Positions 52,498-61,501 of a stretch of 64,000 nt of DNA are shown here, one piece after another. A program made the position numbers and the translations under genes. The DNA lies in assembly GCA_947476285.1 (NCBI GenBank), contig CANJPU010000001.1, positions 1 to 64,000 on the forward strand, written 5' to 3'. The notes beneath the pieces are model-generated. The model saw nothing but the letters and a program-made list of their open reading frames with translations, searched no databases and had not been told where the DNA came from. Positions within the stretch are counted from its first letter, which is position 1. Every line of letters begins with the position of its first letter. The stretch is from Comamonadaceae bacterium. GTDB taxonomy: Bacteria; Pseudomonadota; Gammaproteobacteria; Burkholderiales; Burkholderiaceae_C.

Positions 52498-52503
52498 TAT
52501 AAT
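52498..52503 (+). promoter_or_regulatory. -10 element of the transporter operon
   Basis: TATAAT is a perfect -10 hexamer, 73 bp before the LivH start codon, in an AT-rich patch. No canonical -35 is visible; the palindrome covers that position, consistent with repression or with activator-dependent transcription. Confidence 0.55.
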
Positions 52504-52575
52504 GCTCCGACAGACAAGCCGTTGAAAAATGAAACAAGAACGCGCTCAATTGAGCCCCCTCACGGAAACGCATTC

Positions 52576-53538
52576 ATGACGCCTGGTTTGATAGTTGTCG
52601 AAAACATCCTGCAGGCACTCCTGACCGGCATCTTGGTGGGCGGTGTGTATGGCTTGTTGTGCGCAGGCCTGGGAATGATCTTTGGTGTCATGCGGGTCAT
52701 CAATTTCGCCCAAGGCGAGTTTTTGATGCTGGGCATGTATGCATCCATGTTCATCTTCACTGAGCTGGGCTTCGGCTTGGCACTCGGGCCTTATGTCGGG
52801 CCTGTGGTGAGCGCGCTGCTGGCCGGGCTCATGCTCTATGCATTCGCTGCCACGCTGCATCCGCTCCTATTGGCCAGATTCACCGGCATCCGGGTCGCGG
52901 GAACCGACGGCGAGGGGCATTACGCGCAACTGACCTTGACACTGGGACTAGCACTGGTGCTGTCAAACGGCGCGCTGATCTTGTTTGGCTCGAACCCCCA
53001 AACGATCCAAACTTCCCTCACCGCCAGCGCGTGGGAAATCGGGCCGCTCTATGACGAGCACCTCACGGTGTTCCTTAACAAGGGGCGGACGGTGGCGTTC
53101 GTCGCGACCCTGGTGGTCGTGGCCGTACTTGCTCTGTTCATCACCCGTTCCCGCGCCGGCAAGATGCTGCGCGCCGCGGCCGACAACCCAGAGGCAGCCA
53201 CCTACATGGGCATAGACGTTGCCAAGTCGCATCGCTTCGCGTTTGGCCTGGGCGCGGCGATCACCGGCGTGGGTGGCGCGCTGATGGCGGTCAATTTCCC
53301 GTTCCAGCCTTATGTCGGCGCCGAATTCATTGTCATCATGTTCGCCGGCGTGGTGCTGGGCGGACTGGGCAGCATTGTCGGTGCGTTCTGGGGCGGATTG
53401 ACCATTGGCCTGGTGCAACAGTTGTCGGCCATCGTGTTGCCCGCGCAGCTACAGAACGCTTCGATCTTCGTGGTGTTCTTGCTGATCGTGCTGTTCCGCC
53501 CGCAAGGGCTTTTCGGAAGATCTGTCGATCGTGCCTAA
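52576..53538 (+). CDS. livH: Branched-chain-type ABC transporter permease LivH
   Basis: The 320-residue membrane protein has the LivH pattern: GILVGGVYGLLCAGLGMIFGVMRVINFAQGEF at the start, GKMLRAAADNPEAATYMGID in the middle, and the GSIVGAFWGGLTIGLVQQ and FRPQGLFG segments at the end, with about eight membrane spans. The ATG at 52576 gives the standard N terminus; an in-frame ATG at 52492 overlaps the operator and -10. Its stop overlaps the LivM-LivG gene by 8 bp. Confidence 0.92.
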   Translation: MTPGLIVVENILQALLTGILVGGVYGLLCAGLGMIFGVMRVINFAQGEFLMLGMYASMFIFTELGFGLALGPYVGPVVSALLAGLMLYAFAATLHPLLLARFTGIRVAGTDGEGHYAQLTLTLGLALVLSNGALILFGSNPQTIQTSLTASAWEIGPLYDEHLTVFLNKGRTVAFVATLVVVAVLALFITRSRAGKMLRAAADNPEAATYMGIDVAKSHRFAFGLGAAITGVGGALMAVNFPFQPYVGAEFIVIMFAGVVLGGLGSIVGAFWGGLTIGLVQQLSAIVLPAQLQNASIFVVFLLIVLFRPQGLFGRSVDRA

Positions 53539-55312
53539 CATGCCCCTGCTGCGCGAGACCAGCGTGCTCTCAAGAGTCCTTGCATTTGCGCTCGGCTACC
53601 TGTTCATTTCCTTTTGGGTTGAGAGTCCGTACTACTTGCTGATGCTGACGCTGGTGCCGCTGTGGGCCACGCTGGGCGTCTCATGGAACATATTCAGCGG
53701 GTATTCGGGCCTGATCTCATTTGGTCACGCGGCGTTCTTCGGATTAGGTGCCTACACCGTTGCGCTGCTGGCCGAAAAGTTCGGCATCTCACCGTGGATC
53801 AGCATCCCTCTGGCAGCCCTGAGCGGTGGGGTCTCGGGCGTGCTGATCGGTGTGCCGACCTTCCGCTTGCGCGGCCATTACTTTGCGTTGGCAATGCTGG
53901 CATATCCGTTGGGGCTGATGTACGTATTCGAGTGGCTCGGTTTTCAGGAGGTGTCGATCCCGATGCACCGCGAGTCGCCCCTGATGTATATGCAGTTTTC
54001 CGATGCCCGCTACAACGTCGCGCTGGCAACAGCGCTGCTGGTCATCGCACTCTTGATCAATCTTCGCATCAGCGGCTCGCGCTTCGGCTTGTCCCTGCTC
54101 GCAATCAAGCAAAACGAGCTGGCGGCCAACGCCGCGGGCATTGATCCGTTCAAGTGGAAGATGCTGGCCCTGGTGTTGTCAGGCGCGCTGGCCGGCGCTG
54201 CCGGCGGCATGTATGCGGTGGTGCTAGTGATCGTGTCCCCGCCTGCGGTGTTTGGCTCCATCGTCTCGGCACAAGCCGCGATTTTCGCGATGTTCGGGGG
54301 GGTGGGTACCATTGCGGGCCCCGTCATCGGCGCATTCACGCTGGTGCCCGTCAGCGAGTATCTGAGCGGGCAATTGGGTGGCAAGCTGCCCGGCATCCAA
54401 GGCGTCATCTACGGCGTGGCCATCATCCTTGTGATCACGCTCGCGCCCGAGGGCGTGCTGGCCAAAATCATGGCAGCACTCAAGCGCAAAGAAAACCGCC
54501 AACAACAGACCGACGGCAGTTTGCTCAAACCACCATCGCAATCCGTCTCTGACACACGCACCTCGCACAAGACCGATGAAGTCGCGCTGTCGGTCAAGGG
54601 GCTGGGCAAGCGCTTTGGCGGCTTGCAGGCCGTGCAGAACGTATCGTTCGACGTTTACCGTGGCGAGATCCTGGGCGTCATCGGCCCCAACGGCGCTGGC
54701 AAGACCACGCTGTTCAACCTGATCAACGGCATCATTCCTGCCACCGAGGGCAGTGTCATCTACGAAGGCAAGGACTTGATTGCCAGCGCACCGTTTGAAA
54801 TCTGCCGGGCCGGCGTGGCGCGCACTTTCCAGGTTGCCCGGCCTTTCGCTCGCCTGAACGTGCTGCAAAACGTGGTGGTTGGCGCCTTTGCGACCGAACC
54901 CGACGATCAACGCGCGTATGCGGCCGCCCGGGGTGCGATCGTCCAGGTTGGCCTGCAGGATCATTCGCACTGGGTGGCGGGTGCACTGTCGACCATGCAA
55001 CTGCGCTTGATGGAACTGGCGCGTGCGCTGGCGTCGCAGCCAAAGATACTGCTGCTTGACGAAGTGCTTGCCGGACTGGGCGCTCAGGAAGTCGAGCATG
55101 TGATGCGCGTCATCCAGGGCATCCAGGCGCAAGGCATCACGATTGTGATCATCGAGCACACCATGCATGCCATGGTTCGACTGGCCGATCGCCTGCTGGT
55201 GCTTGACCACGGAACCGTGCTGGCCTTGGGCAACCCCTCGGTCGTGACCAGCCAAGAAGCCGTGATCAGTGCGTACCTCGGCAAGAAATGGAGTGCCCGT
55301 GCTAAGCGTTGA
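53531..55312 (+). CDS. Fused ABC transporter permease and ATPase (LivM-LivG)
   Basis: The 593-residue protein joins a LivM permease (residues 1-315; [20 protein letters not shown] near 57, several spans) by a linker (315-350) to a LivG ATPase. The ATPase has Walker [10 protein letters not shown] at 385-393, Walker B ILLLDE at 506-511 and the LivG-type insert after the Q loop. The ABC signature reads LSTMQ at 486-490 instead of LSGGQ or LSYGQ, an unusual form. It is required with LivH and LivF for import. Confidence 0.92.
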   Translation: MPNMPLLRETSVLSRVLAFALGYLFISFWVESPYYLLMLTLVPLWATLGVSWNIFSGYSGLISFGHAAFFGLGAYTVALLAEKFGISPWISIPLAALSGGVSGVLIGVPTFRLRGHYFALAMLAYPLGLMYVFEWLGFQEVSIPMHRESPLMYMQFSDARYNVALATALLVIALLINLRISGSRFGLSLLAIKQNELAANAAGIDPFKWKMLALVLSGALAGAAGGMYAVVLVIVSPPAVFGSIVSAQAAIFAMFGGVGTIAGPVIGAFTLVPVSEYLSGQLGGKLPGIQGVIYGVAIILVITLAPEGVLAKIMAALKRKENRQQQTDGSLLKPPSQSVSDTRTSHKTDEVALSVKGLGKRFGGLQAVQNVSFDVYRGEILGVIGPNGAGKTTLFNLINGIIPATEGSVIYEGKDLIASAPFEICRAGVARTFQVARPFARLNVLQNVVVGAFATEPDDQRAYAAARGAIVQVGLQDHSHWVAGALSTMQLRLMELARALASQPKILLLDEVLAGLGAQEVEHVMRVIQGIQAQGITIVIIEHTMHAMVRLADRLLVLDHGTVLALGNPSVVTSQEAVISAYLGKKWSARAKR

Positions 55313-56006
55313 GAAGCTCTCGGTCTCCTATGGCGGCCTCAAGGCGCTCGACCAGGTCAGCGTCACGGTCAAGGAGCACCAGTTTGTCGCCATCGTGGGC
55401 CCCAACGGTGCCGGCAAGACGACTTTGTTCAAGGCCATCTCTGGCACCGTTCCCATCGAGTCCGGAAGAATCGTATTCGAAGGCATTGACCTGGCCACCG
55501 TTGCGCCACCCAAGCGGGCGCTGATGGGTATCGCACACGTTCCCGAGGGCCGGCAGGTGTTCAAAGACCTGACTGTGCTTGAGAACCTCGAAATGGGCGC
55601 ACAAAGCCCGGACGCGCGCGCGCACTGGAAGAAATCCCTGGAGCAGATTTATGCGCTGTTTCCAAGGCTCGCGCAGCGCCACGGTCAGTTCGCGGGCACG
55701 CTGTCGGGCGGTGAGCAGCAAATGCTTGCCATCGGGCGCGGTTTGGCGGCGCGGCCAAAAATTCTGATGTTCGACGAACCCTCGATGGGCCTGGCACCCA
55801 CCATAGCGGACGCGATCTTTGAGAATGTTGAAAAGATCTACCGGGAAAACAAGGTGTCCATTTTGCTGGTGGAGCAGCGCGTGGCCGAGGCGCTGGAGAC
55901 ATGCGACCACGGCTATGTGCTGGAGTCGGGGAGATTGATTCTGGAAGGCACGCATGAGGTGCTGATCAATGATCCGAACGTCAAGCGCGCTTACCTGGGA
56001 ATGTAG
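55299..56006 (+). CDS. livF: Branched-chain-type ABC transporter ATPase LivF
   Basis: The 235-residue ATPase has Walker [10 protein letters not shown] near residue 35, signature LSGGEQQML near 135, Walker B ILMFDEPSMGLAP near 157 and the ENLEMGA segment typical of LivF. The GTG at 55299 follows GGAG by five bases and gives the usual start [12 protein letters not shown]; a GTG at 55269 is an alternative. It overlaps the end of the LivM-LivG gene by 14 bp. Confidence 0.92.
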   Translation: MLSVEKLSVSYGGLKALDQVSVTVKEHQFVAIVGPNGAGKTTLFKAISGTVPIESGRIVFEGIDLATVAPPKRALMGIAHVPEGRQVFKDLTVLENLEMGAQSPDARAHWKKSLEQIYALFPRLAQRHGQFAGTLSGGEQQMLAIGRGLAARPKILMFDEPSMGLAPTIADAIFENVEKIYRENKVSILLVEQRVAEALETCDHGYVLESGRLILEGTHEVLINDPNVKRAYLGM

Positions 56007-56060
56007 CCACTGCGGATGGCGATTGCTGTAGTTGATCCAATCACTTAAAAGGAGATTTTG

Positions 56061-57299
56061 ATGACAAGTCGATACCTGAAACTTTTCAAACCACTGTGTC
56101 TTGCCACGGCGGCGGTTTTGACGATCGCCCCGAGCGCAACGCTGGCACAAGTCAAGGATGTCAAGGTGGCTTTGATCGTGCCGATGTCCGGTGCATGGGC
56201 GCGTAACGGCGAAGTTCACCTGATGGGGGCCAAGGCGGCCATTGAGGACATCAACAAGGCCGGCGGCATCAAGTCGATGGGTGGCGCCAAGCTGCAACTG
56301 GTGGTGGCCGATGCGGGCGACAGCATCGAAAAGGCCAAGAGCGCAGCGCAGCGACTCCTGGCACAAGAGCCCGAGCTGATTGGCGGAACCGGCGCCTTTG
56401 TCAGCTCCTTCACCCTAGCGATCACTGAGGTAACCGAGCGCGCTGAGTTGCCGTGGCTGACACTGTCGTATGCCGACACCATCACCGACCGTGGCTACAA
56501 GTACGTGTTTCAGACCTCGGCGCCCGCCAGCATCCAGGCCGCGAACTTTCTGCCGGCCGTTGTCACGCTTGCGTCCCAGACCACCGGCAAACCGGTCAAG
56601 ACGGTGGGTATCGTCATGGACAACACGGCCTCGCCGGTTGGCCTGACCAAGCCATTGCGGGACGGCGGTTTCGACAAGCAAGGGCTGAAGCTGGTCACCG
56701 ATGAGATCTACACGCCGCCACTGTCCGATGCGACCTCGCTGGTTCAAAAGCTGCGCAACTCGCGGCCCGAGTTTGCCCTGATGCTGACGACCAACACCTC
56801 CGACTCCAAGCTCCTGCTTGAGAAGATGGACGAAATGGGTCTGGGCCGCGGCCGCATTCCAATGGTCGCAAACGGTGGTGCCATGGCCGTGCCGGACATG
56901 CTCAAGCTGGTCAAGAAGGAAACAATGGAAGGCGTCCTCGTGGTCATTGCCAACTGGCCAGGCAAAGCCCAGGCCGCACTGGTGAACTCTTTCAAGAAGC
57001 GTACTGGCGAGCCGTGGATGACCCAGGACAGCATCTCGACCTATGGGGACATGTGGATCTTCAAGGAAGCGCTGGAGAAGACGGGCGTGGCCGATCGCAA
57101 GAAGGTCGCCGAGGCGATTCGCACGATGGACACCACCACGGGGCCGGCCAACTATTTCCCTGGCAAGCGTCTTCAATTTGACGAAAAAGGCCGTCGCGTT
57201 GGCGCTGACATCGTGCTGCTGCAATGGCAGAACGGCACTCCGGTGCCGGTCTACCCAGCCGATATCGCCACCGCAAAACTGAAGTGGGGACGCAAGTAA
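56061..57299 (+). CDS. ABC transporter periplasmic substrate-binding protein (LivK/amide-binding type)
   Basis: The 412-residue protein has a signal peptide (about residues 1-29, ending ATLAQ) and a type I periplasmic-binding fold: VKVALIVPMSGAWARNGEVHLMGAKAAIEDINKAGG near 33 and GGTGAFVSSFTLAITEVTERA near 107. It feeds the LivH/LivMG/LivF transporter. The ligand is unknown and need not be an amino acid, since close relatives bind aromatic or dicarboxylic acids. The ATG at 56061 follows AAGGAG. Confidence 0.9.
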   Translation: MTSRYLKLFKPLCLATAAVLTIAPSATLAQVKDVKVALIVPMSGAWARNGEVHLMGAKAAIEDINKAGGIKSMGGAKLQLVVADAGDSIEKAKSAAQRLLAQEPELIGGTGAFVSSFTLAITEVTERAELPWLTLSYADTITDRGYKYVFQTSAPASIQAANFLPAVVTLASQTTGKPVKTVGIVMDNTASPVGLTKPLRDGGFDKQGLKLVTDEIYTPPLSDATSLVQKLRNSRPEFALMLTTNTSDSKLLLEKMDEMGLGRGRIPMVANGGAMAVPDMLKLVKKETMEGVLVVIANWPGKAQAALVNSFKKRTGEPWMTQDSISTYGDMWIFKEALEKTGVADRKKVAEAIRTMDTTTGPANYFPGKRLQFDEKGRRVGADIVLLQWQNGTPVPVYPADIATAKLKWGRK

Positions 57300-57309
57300 T
57301 CCCAATGGG

Positions 57310-58788
57310 ATGCACGCCGCAATGAAGCAAGATCCAGCGCAAACATATGACGTCGTGGTGGTGGGCTGTGGCGTAGCGGGTCTGTCCGCAGCCGTCTCGG
57401 CTGCGCAGGCCGGCGCCCGGGTAGCCGTTCTGGAACGTGCGCCGCAAGAAGAGCGCGGCGGCCAGAGCCGCTACACCGAGGCCTATCTGCGCATGAAGAG
57501 CGAAACCGAAGTCACTGACGACTTTGAGACCCATCTGGCCGAGAACGGCGCGGGCGCCATCAGCCCCGCACTGATCGAGGAGGCCGGCCAATCACCCGAG
57601 GGCCGCTCTGCGTTGATCAACTCACTCAGCATCGCCGACCCTGACGTGATCGAGGCGTTGGCCAAACATGCCGGCGCCACCATCGCGTGGATGAAAGGCT
57701 TCGGCGTGCGCTTTGATTTCCTGCCCACTCAGTTTCTCACCCGCAGCCAACCGCGGCTCTTGCCGGTGGGCGGCGGCCAGGCCTTGGTCGATGCACTGGC
57801 CGCCAAGGCCGAGAGCCTTCAGGTCACTTTTCATTACGAGACCGCAGCGCAAGATCTGGTGCTGGGTGACGACGGCGTCGTCAAGGGCGTGCGAGTCAAG
57901 ACCCGAGGCCAGGCCCAGCGCACGCTGCTGGGCAAGGTGGTGCTGGCCTGCGGCGGCTTTGAGGGCAACACCGAAATGCAAACGCGCTACATCGGGCCAC
58001 GCTCGGTGCATCTGCGCCCCATCTGCCGAGGCGGCTATTACAACCGTGGCGACGGCATTCGCATGGGGCTGGCTGCCGGCGCCGCCACCAGCGGCGAGTT
58101 CGGCAGCTACCACGCCGAGCCAGTCGATCCGCGTTCGGGCATCGCAGAGCCTGCCGTCTTCATCTTTCCCTACGGCGTGCTGGTCAATAAGAGCGGTCGG
58201 CGCTTCACCGACGAGGCGCCGGGCACGGTGGACGCCTGGTACGAGCGCGTCACGCGCCGCATCTATGAGCAAGATGGCGGCATCGCCTGGGTCATCCTTG
58301 ATGCACGCCACATGGAGATTCCCAATTACCGCCTGGGCATTCGCACCGACCAGCCGCCCATCGCAGCGGGCAGCATCGTCGAGCTGGCTGCAAAGCTGGA
58401 TCTGCCGGCGCAGCAGTTGCTCGCCACTGTGGACGAATACAACCGGGCCTGCAAACCGGGCACCTGGAAGCCGCTGGAACTCGACGGCCTGGCCACGCAG
58501 GGCCTGGCACCTGCGAAGTCAAACTGGGCCTTGCCCATCGCCAAGGCGCCCTTCCACGCCTACCCCATCATGGCGGCCAATGTGTTCACCTTCGGCGGCC
58601 TCAAGGCCGACCGAATGGGTCGCGTGGTCGATGCCGACGGCGAACCCATCCCTCAGCTATATGGCGCCGGCGAGATGACTGGCCTTTATTTTGGAAACTA
58701 CACAGGCTCCACCTCGGTGCTGCGCGGCATGGTGTTCGGGCGCATCGCCGGCGCGCACGCGGCGGGCCACCCGCTGCCCAACACATGA
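57310..58788 (+). CDS. FAD-dependent dehydrogenase, fumarate reductase/TcuA-like
   Basis: The 492-residue flavoprotein has the dinucleotide motif VVVGCGVAGLSAAVSAAQAGARVAVLE at the start, GGQSRYTEAY near 49, LACGGFEGN near 218, and the C-terminal FTFGGLKADRMGRVVD and GAGEMTGLYFGNYTGSTSVLRGMVFGRIAG. It resembles tricarballylate dehydrogenase (TcuA) and fumarate reductase flavoproteins, which dehydrogenate di- or tricarboxylates. A second in-frame ATG lies at 57322. Its stop overlaps the IclR gene start (ATGA). Confidence 0.87.
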   Translation: MHAAMKQDPAQTYDVVVVGCGVAGLSAAVSAAQAGARVAVLERAPQEERGGQSRYTEAYLRMKSETEVTDDFETHLAENGAGAISPALIEEAGQSPEGRSALINSLSIADPDVIEALAKHAGATIAWMKGFGVRFDFLPTQFLTRSQPRLLPVGGGQALVDALAAKAESLQVTFHYETAAQDLVLGDDGVVKGVRVKTRGQAQRTLLGKVVLACGGFEGNTEMQTRYIGPRSVHLRPICRGGYYNRGDGIRMGLAAGAATSGEFGSYHAEPVDPRSGIAEPAVFIFPYGVLVNKSGRRFTDEAPGTVDAWYERVTRRIYEQDGGIAWVILDARHMEIPNYRLGIRTDQPPIAAGSIVELAAKLDLPAQQLLATVDEYNRACKPGTWKPLELDGLATQGLAPAKSNWALPIAKAPFHAYPIMAANVFTFGGLKADRMGRVVDADGEPIPQLYGAGEMTGLYFGNYTGSTSVLRGMVFGRIAGAHAAGHPLPNT

Positions 58789-59621
58789 GACAAGCCATGG
58801 TGAGCATGCGGCGGGCATTCATGGACGACGACACTTCAGAACACAGCGGCGACGCCAACCCGCGCTCGCCGCTGCGCACGGTGCAGGTGCTGCACGAGTT
58901 GGCGGTGGCCGGGCAAAGCGTGCCGCTGGCAGTGCTGGCCGCACGACTTGAGTTGCCCAAGACCAGTTTGTTTCGCCTGCTGCGCGCGCTTGAGCAAGGC
59001 GGCTATGTGATGTCCAGCAATGGTGTGCATCAGATTGGTCCGCAGGCGATCAAGCTGGGCGTGGCACTGGTGCGCAACCGCCAGTTTCCAAATTGCGCGC
59101 AGCCCACCACGCAATGGCTGGCCGCGCAGTGCAATGAAACCGTGATCCTTGGCACCTACGACGATAGCCGCACGCACATTGTCTACACCGACGTGATAGA
59201 GCCCAGCAACCCGCTGCGCTTCAGCATCAAGCCGGGTCTGACCAAGCCGCTTTACAGCTCGTCGATGGGGCAGACACTGCTGGCCTGGAGGCCGGCGGGC
59301 GAGCTGGCCCAGTACCTCAAGACCGTTCAGTTCGAGCGGCTGACCCCCAACACCATTTCCAGCGTGTCCGCGCTCAAACGCAAACTCAAGGACATCCGCG
59401 CCAAGGGCGTCTCGGTCAGCGTGGACGGCATGTTCGAAGGGGTCTACTCCATTGCCGTGCCTGTGCTCGATGCGCTTGGTCAGGTGCATGCGGGCTTGTC
59501 GATCTCGGCGCCTTCCTCGCGCGGCCCGCAGCAAGAAGCAAAGTTCGCCGCGCTGCTCAAGGAAGCGGGCGAGGAGGTTTCTCGCCTGCTGGGGTATACG
59601 GGCAGCTACCCGCCTGTCTAG
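58785..59621 (+). CDS. IclR-family transcriptional regulator
   Basis: The 278-residue protein has an N-terminal winged helix (about residues 28-85; LRTVQVLHELAVAGQSVPLAVLAARLELPKTSLFRLLRALEQGGYV) and a C-terminal ligand-binding IclR domain with SSSMGQTLLAWRP near 166 and GVSVSVDGMFEGVYSIAVPVLD near 210. It is the last gene of the transporter operon and probably binds the 29-bp palindrome at 52467-52495, with the transported acid or its product as effector. Confidence 0.9.
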   Translation: MRQAMVSMRRAFMDDDTSEHSGDANPRSPLRTVQVLHELAVAGQSVPLAVLAARLELPKTSLFRLLRALEQGGYVMSSNGVHQIGPQAIKLGVALVRNRQFPNCAQPTTQWLAAQCNETVILGTYDDSRTHIVYTDVIEPSNPLRFSIKPGLTKPLYSSSMGQTLLAWRPAGELAQYLKTVQFERLTPNTISSVSALKRKLKDIRAKGVSVSVDGMFEGVYSIAVPVLDALGQVHAGLSISAPSSRGPQQEAKFAALLKEAGEEVSRLLGYTGSYPPV

Positions 59622-59633
59622 GCGGCGCTGACG

Positions 59634-60443
59634 CTAACGCGCGATCAGAGCAATCAATTCCGGATCGCTGCGAGCATAAGAGCCCACACGGCTGACCTGC
59701 AGCCCGCAGTCATTGCGCAGGCGAATCATCATCAGCGTGTGGCGCCATGCAATTGCCAGACAGTCCACCACCGGCGCGCCGTCGATGTCCTTGAGTTTAT
59801 TGGCGATGACCAGTGTGGCCAGCACGGCTTCGGCCGGCACGATGACTTCGGCGCCTTGCTGTGCAATGGCATGCCGCGCCGCCTTGGTAAAAGACTGCAG
59901 AACCGCCTGCGGATTGCTGGCCGCGGCAGCCACCAGCTGCGCCTCGTTCATCGGTGGGTCCAGCGCCACGCAGGGCAGCACACGCGATTGCAGACCATGC
60001 TTTTCCACTGCGCTTTGCACCATCTGGGCAACCTGCGGTGCATTGGCTATCGGCGCAATCCGCTGGCCCAGCGAGCAGGCGATCAGCATGGTCGATTCGA
60101 CGATGCCGGTGACCGGAATGCTCACGGCCGAGCGAATTTCGCGCAGCAGGGGTTCACTGAACGAGCCGACCACGAATGCGTCGAAGCCCGCTCGCTCAGC
60201 GCCAATCGCGTTGTCGATGATCTGATCGAGCACGCGGTGGTAGACAAAGGCATTGCCAAGCGCCGAGGTGGGCGGCCGGCCGTGATAGCTGCCGGCGCGC
60301 ACGCCCTCAACCTGAACGGTGGCCTCGTCTCCAAGCACGGCCTTCGAATGCGCGACCAGGTAGTCGCGGTAGGCGCCAAGACCTTCAAGCTCGGTCATCG
60401 ACTGGTGCCACAGGCGCAGCGGCGCGCGAGATGCTGGATTCAA
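59634..60443 (-). CDS. Asp/Glu/hydantoin racemase-fold protein lacking the catalytic cysteines
   Basis: The roughly 269-residue protein has the two-lobed racemase fold, with GFDAFVVGSFSEPLLREIR and GAEVIVPAEAVLATLVI at the positions of the two active-site motifs. The first Cys (GCF) is Ser, near residue 94, and the second (GCA) reads PAEA near 203-206. It may be an isomerase or lyase with changed chemistry. The start is a TTG at 60443 preceded by AAGGAG; an in-frame GTG at 60476 is the alternative. Confidence 0.72.
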   Translation of the reverse strand: MNPASRAPLRLWHQSMTELEGLGAYRDYLVAHSKAVLGDEATVQVEGVRAGSYHGRPPTSALGNAFVYHRVLDQIIDNAIGAERAGFDAFVVGSFSEPLLREIRSAVSIPVTGIVESTMLIACSLGQRIAPIANAPQVAQMVQSAVEKHGLQSRVLPCVALDPPMNEAQLVAAAASNPQAVLQSFTKAARHAIAQQGAEVIVPAEAVLATLVIANKLKDIDGAPVVDCLAIAWRHTLMMIRLRNDCGLQVSRVGSYARSDPELIALIAR

Positions 60444-60476
60444 ATCGGTCTCCTTTTGATATGGTGCGCTGCTCAC

Positions 60477-61469
60477 TCAGCGGCTTGCGTCACCCATGCG
60501 AAATTCAAGGCTGAGATCGTTCAGGCGGGCGAGCAAGTCTGCGTCCAGCGCAGCCTCAGTGGCGCTGAGAACTTCAGGCAACTGCTGCACCCGCGAGGCA
60601 CCGAGAATGGCGCTGGTCACTGCCGGCTGCGCTAAGACCCAGGCAACTGCCAGCCGCACGGGCGCCATGCCAGCCTGCGCCGCAAGCTCCACAAATTGCG
60701 AGACCGCCAAAAATTCTCGCTCGTGCCAGTAGCGGTCCTTGTACATGTCGGCGCTCTTGCCGCTGCCAAACCGGGTGTCGGCATCGGGCTGCGCGGTGAA
60801 GCGGTGCTTGCCGCTCAGCAGGCCACCGGCCAGCGGGTTGTAGCAGATCATGCCGAGCTTTTCCTCACGGCACAGCGGGATCAAATCGCGTTCGATCTGT
60901 CGAAACAGCAGGTTGTATCTTGGCTGAACCGCCACTGGCCGCACCCAGTGATTGGTTTCGCATCGGCCGATCGCGCGCGCCAGGCGCCAGGGCTGAAAAT
61001 TGGAGATGCCCGCATAGCGCGCCCTGCCCGAGCGCACGATGGCATCGAGCGCCGCCAAGGTTTCGTCCAGCGGGGTGTGGGGATCTTCATAATGAACCTG
61101 GTACAGATCGACATAGTCGGTGCCCAGCCGCTTCAAAGACGCATCCACCGCATCGAGCAAGTGCTTGCGTGAATTGCCCGATTCCCAAGGCAACGGCCCC
61201 ATCACACCGCCACCCTTGGTCGCGACAATGAATTGATGGCGTTTGCCCTTGAGCCATTGCCCCACAATGCGCTCTGACTCGCCTTTGTCTTTGGGTTCGG
61301 AGCCCAGCGGATAGACGTTGGCCGTGTCGATGAAGTTCACGCCCTGCGCGACGCAGGCGTCGAGCATGGCCCATGAAGCGGCATCATCGGACTGCCCGCC
61401 AAAGGTGGCTGTTCCCATGCACAGGCGCGAGACCTTGATGCCGGTTGATCCGAGTGGGGCGTATTGCAT
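60477..61469 (-). CDS. Aldo/keto reductase
   Basis: The 330-residue protein has the aldo/keto reductase tetrad context FIDTANVYPLGSEPKDKGESE, FIVATKGGG and DLYQVHYEDPHTPLDE, then YNPLAGGLLSGKH. It is a paralogue of the enzyme at 34825-35835. It lies upstream of the racemase homologue on the minus strand and probably in the same catabolic operon. Confidence 0.9.
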   Translation of the reverse strand: MQYAPLGSTGIKVSRLCMGTATFGGQSDDAASWAMLDACVAQGVNFIDTANVYPLGSEPKDKGESERIVGQWLKGKRHQFIVATKGGGVMGPLPWESGNSRKHLLDAVDASLKRLGTDYVDLYQVHYEDPHTPLDETLAALDAIVRSGRARYAGISNFQPWRLARAIGRCETNHWVRPVAVQPRYNLLFRQIERDLIPLCREEKLGMICYNPLAGGLLSGKHRFTAQPDADTRFGSGKSADMYKDRYWHEREFLAVSQFVELAAQAGMAPVRLAVAWVLAQPAVTSAILGASRVQQLPEVLSATEAALDADLLARLNDLSLEFRMGDASR

Positions 61470-61501
61470 GGGTCAGTGCCTCATCATGAATCGGATTTGC
61501 T

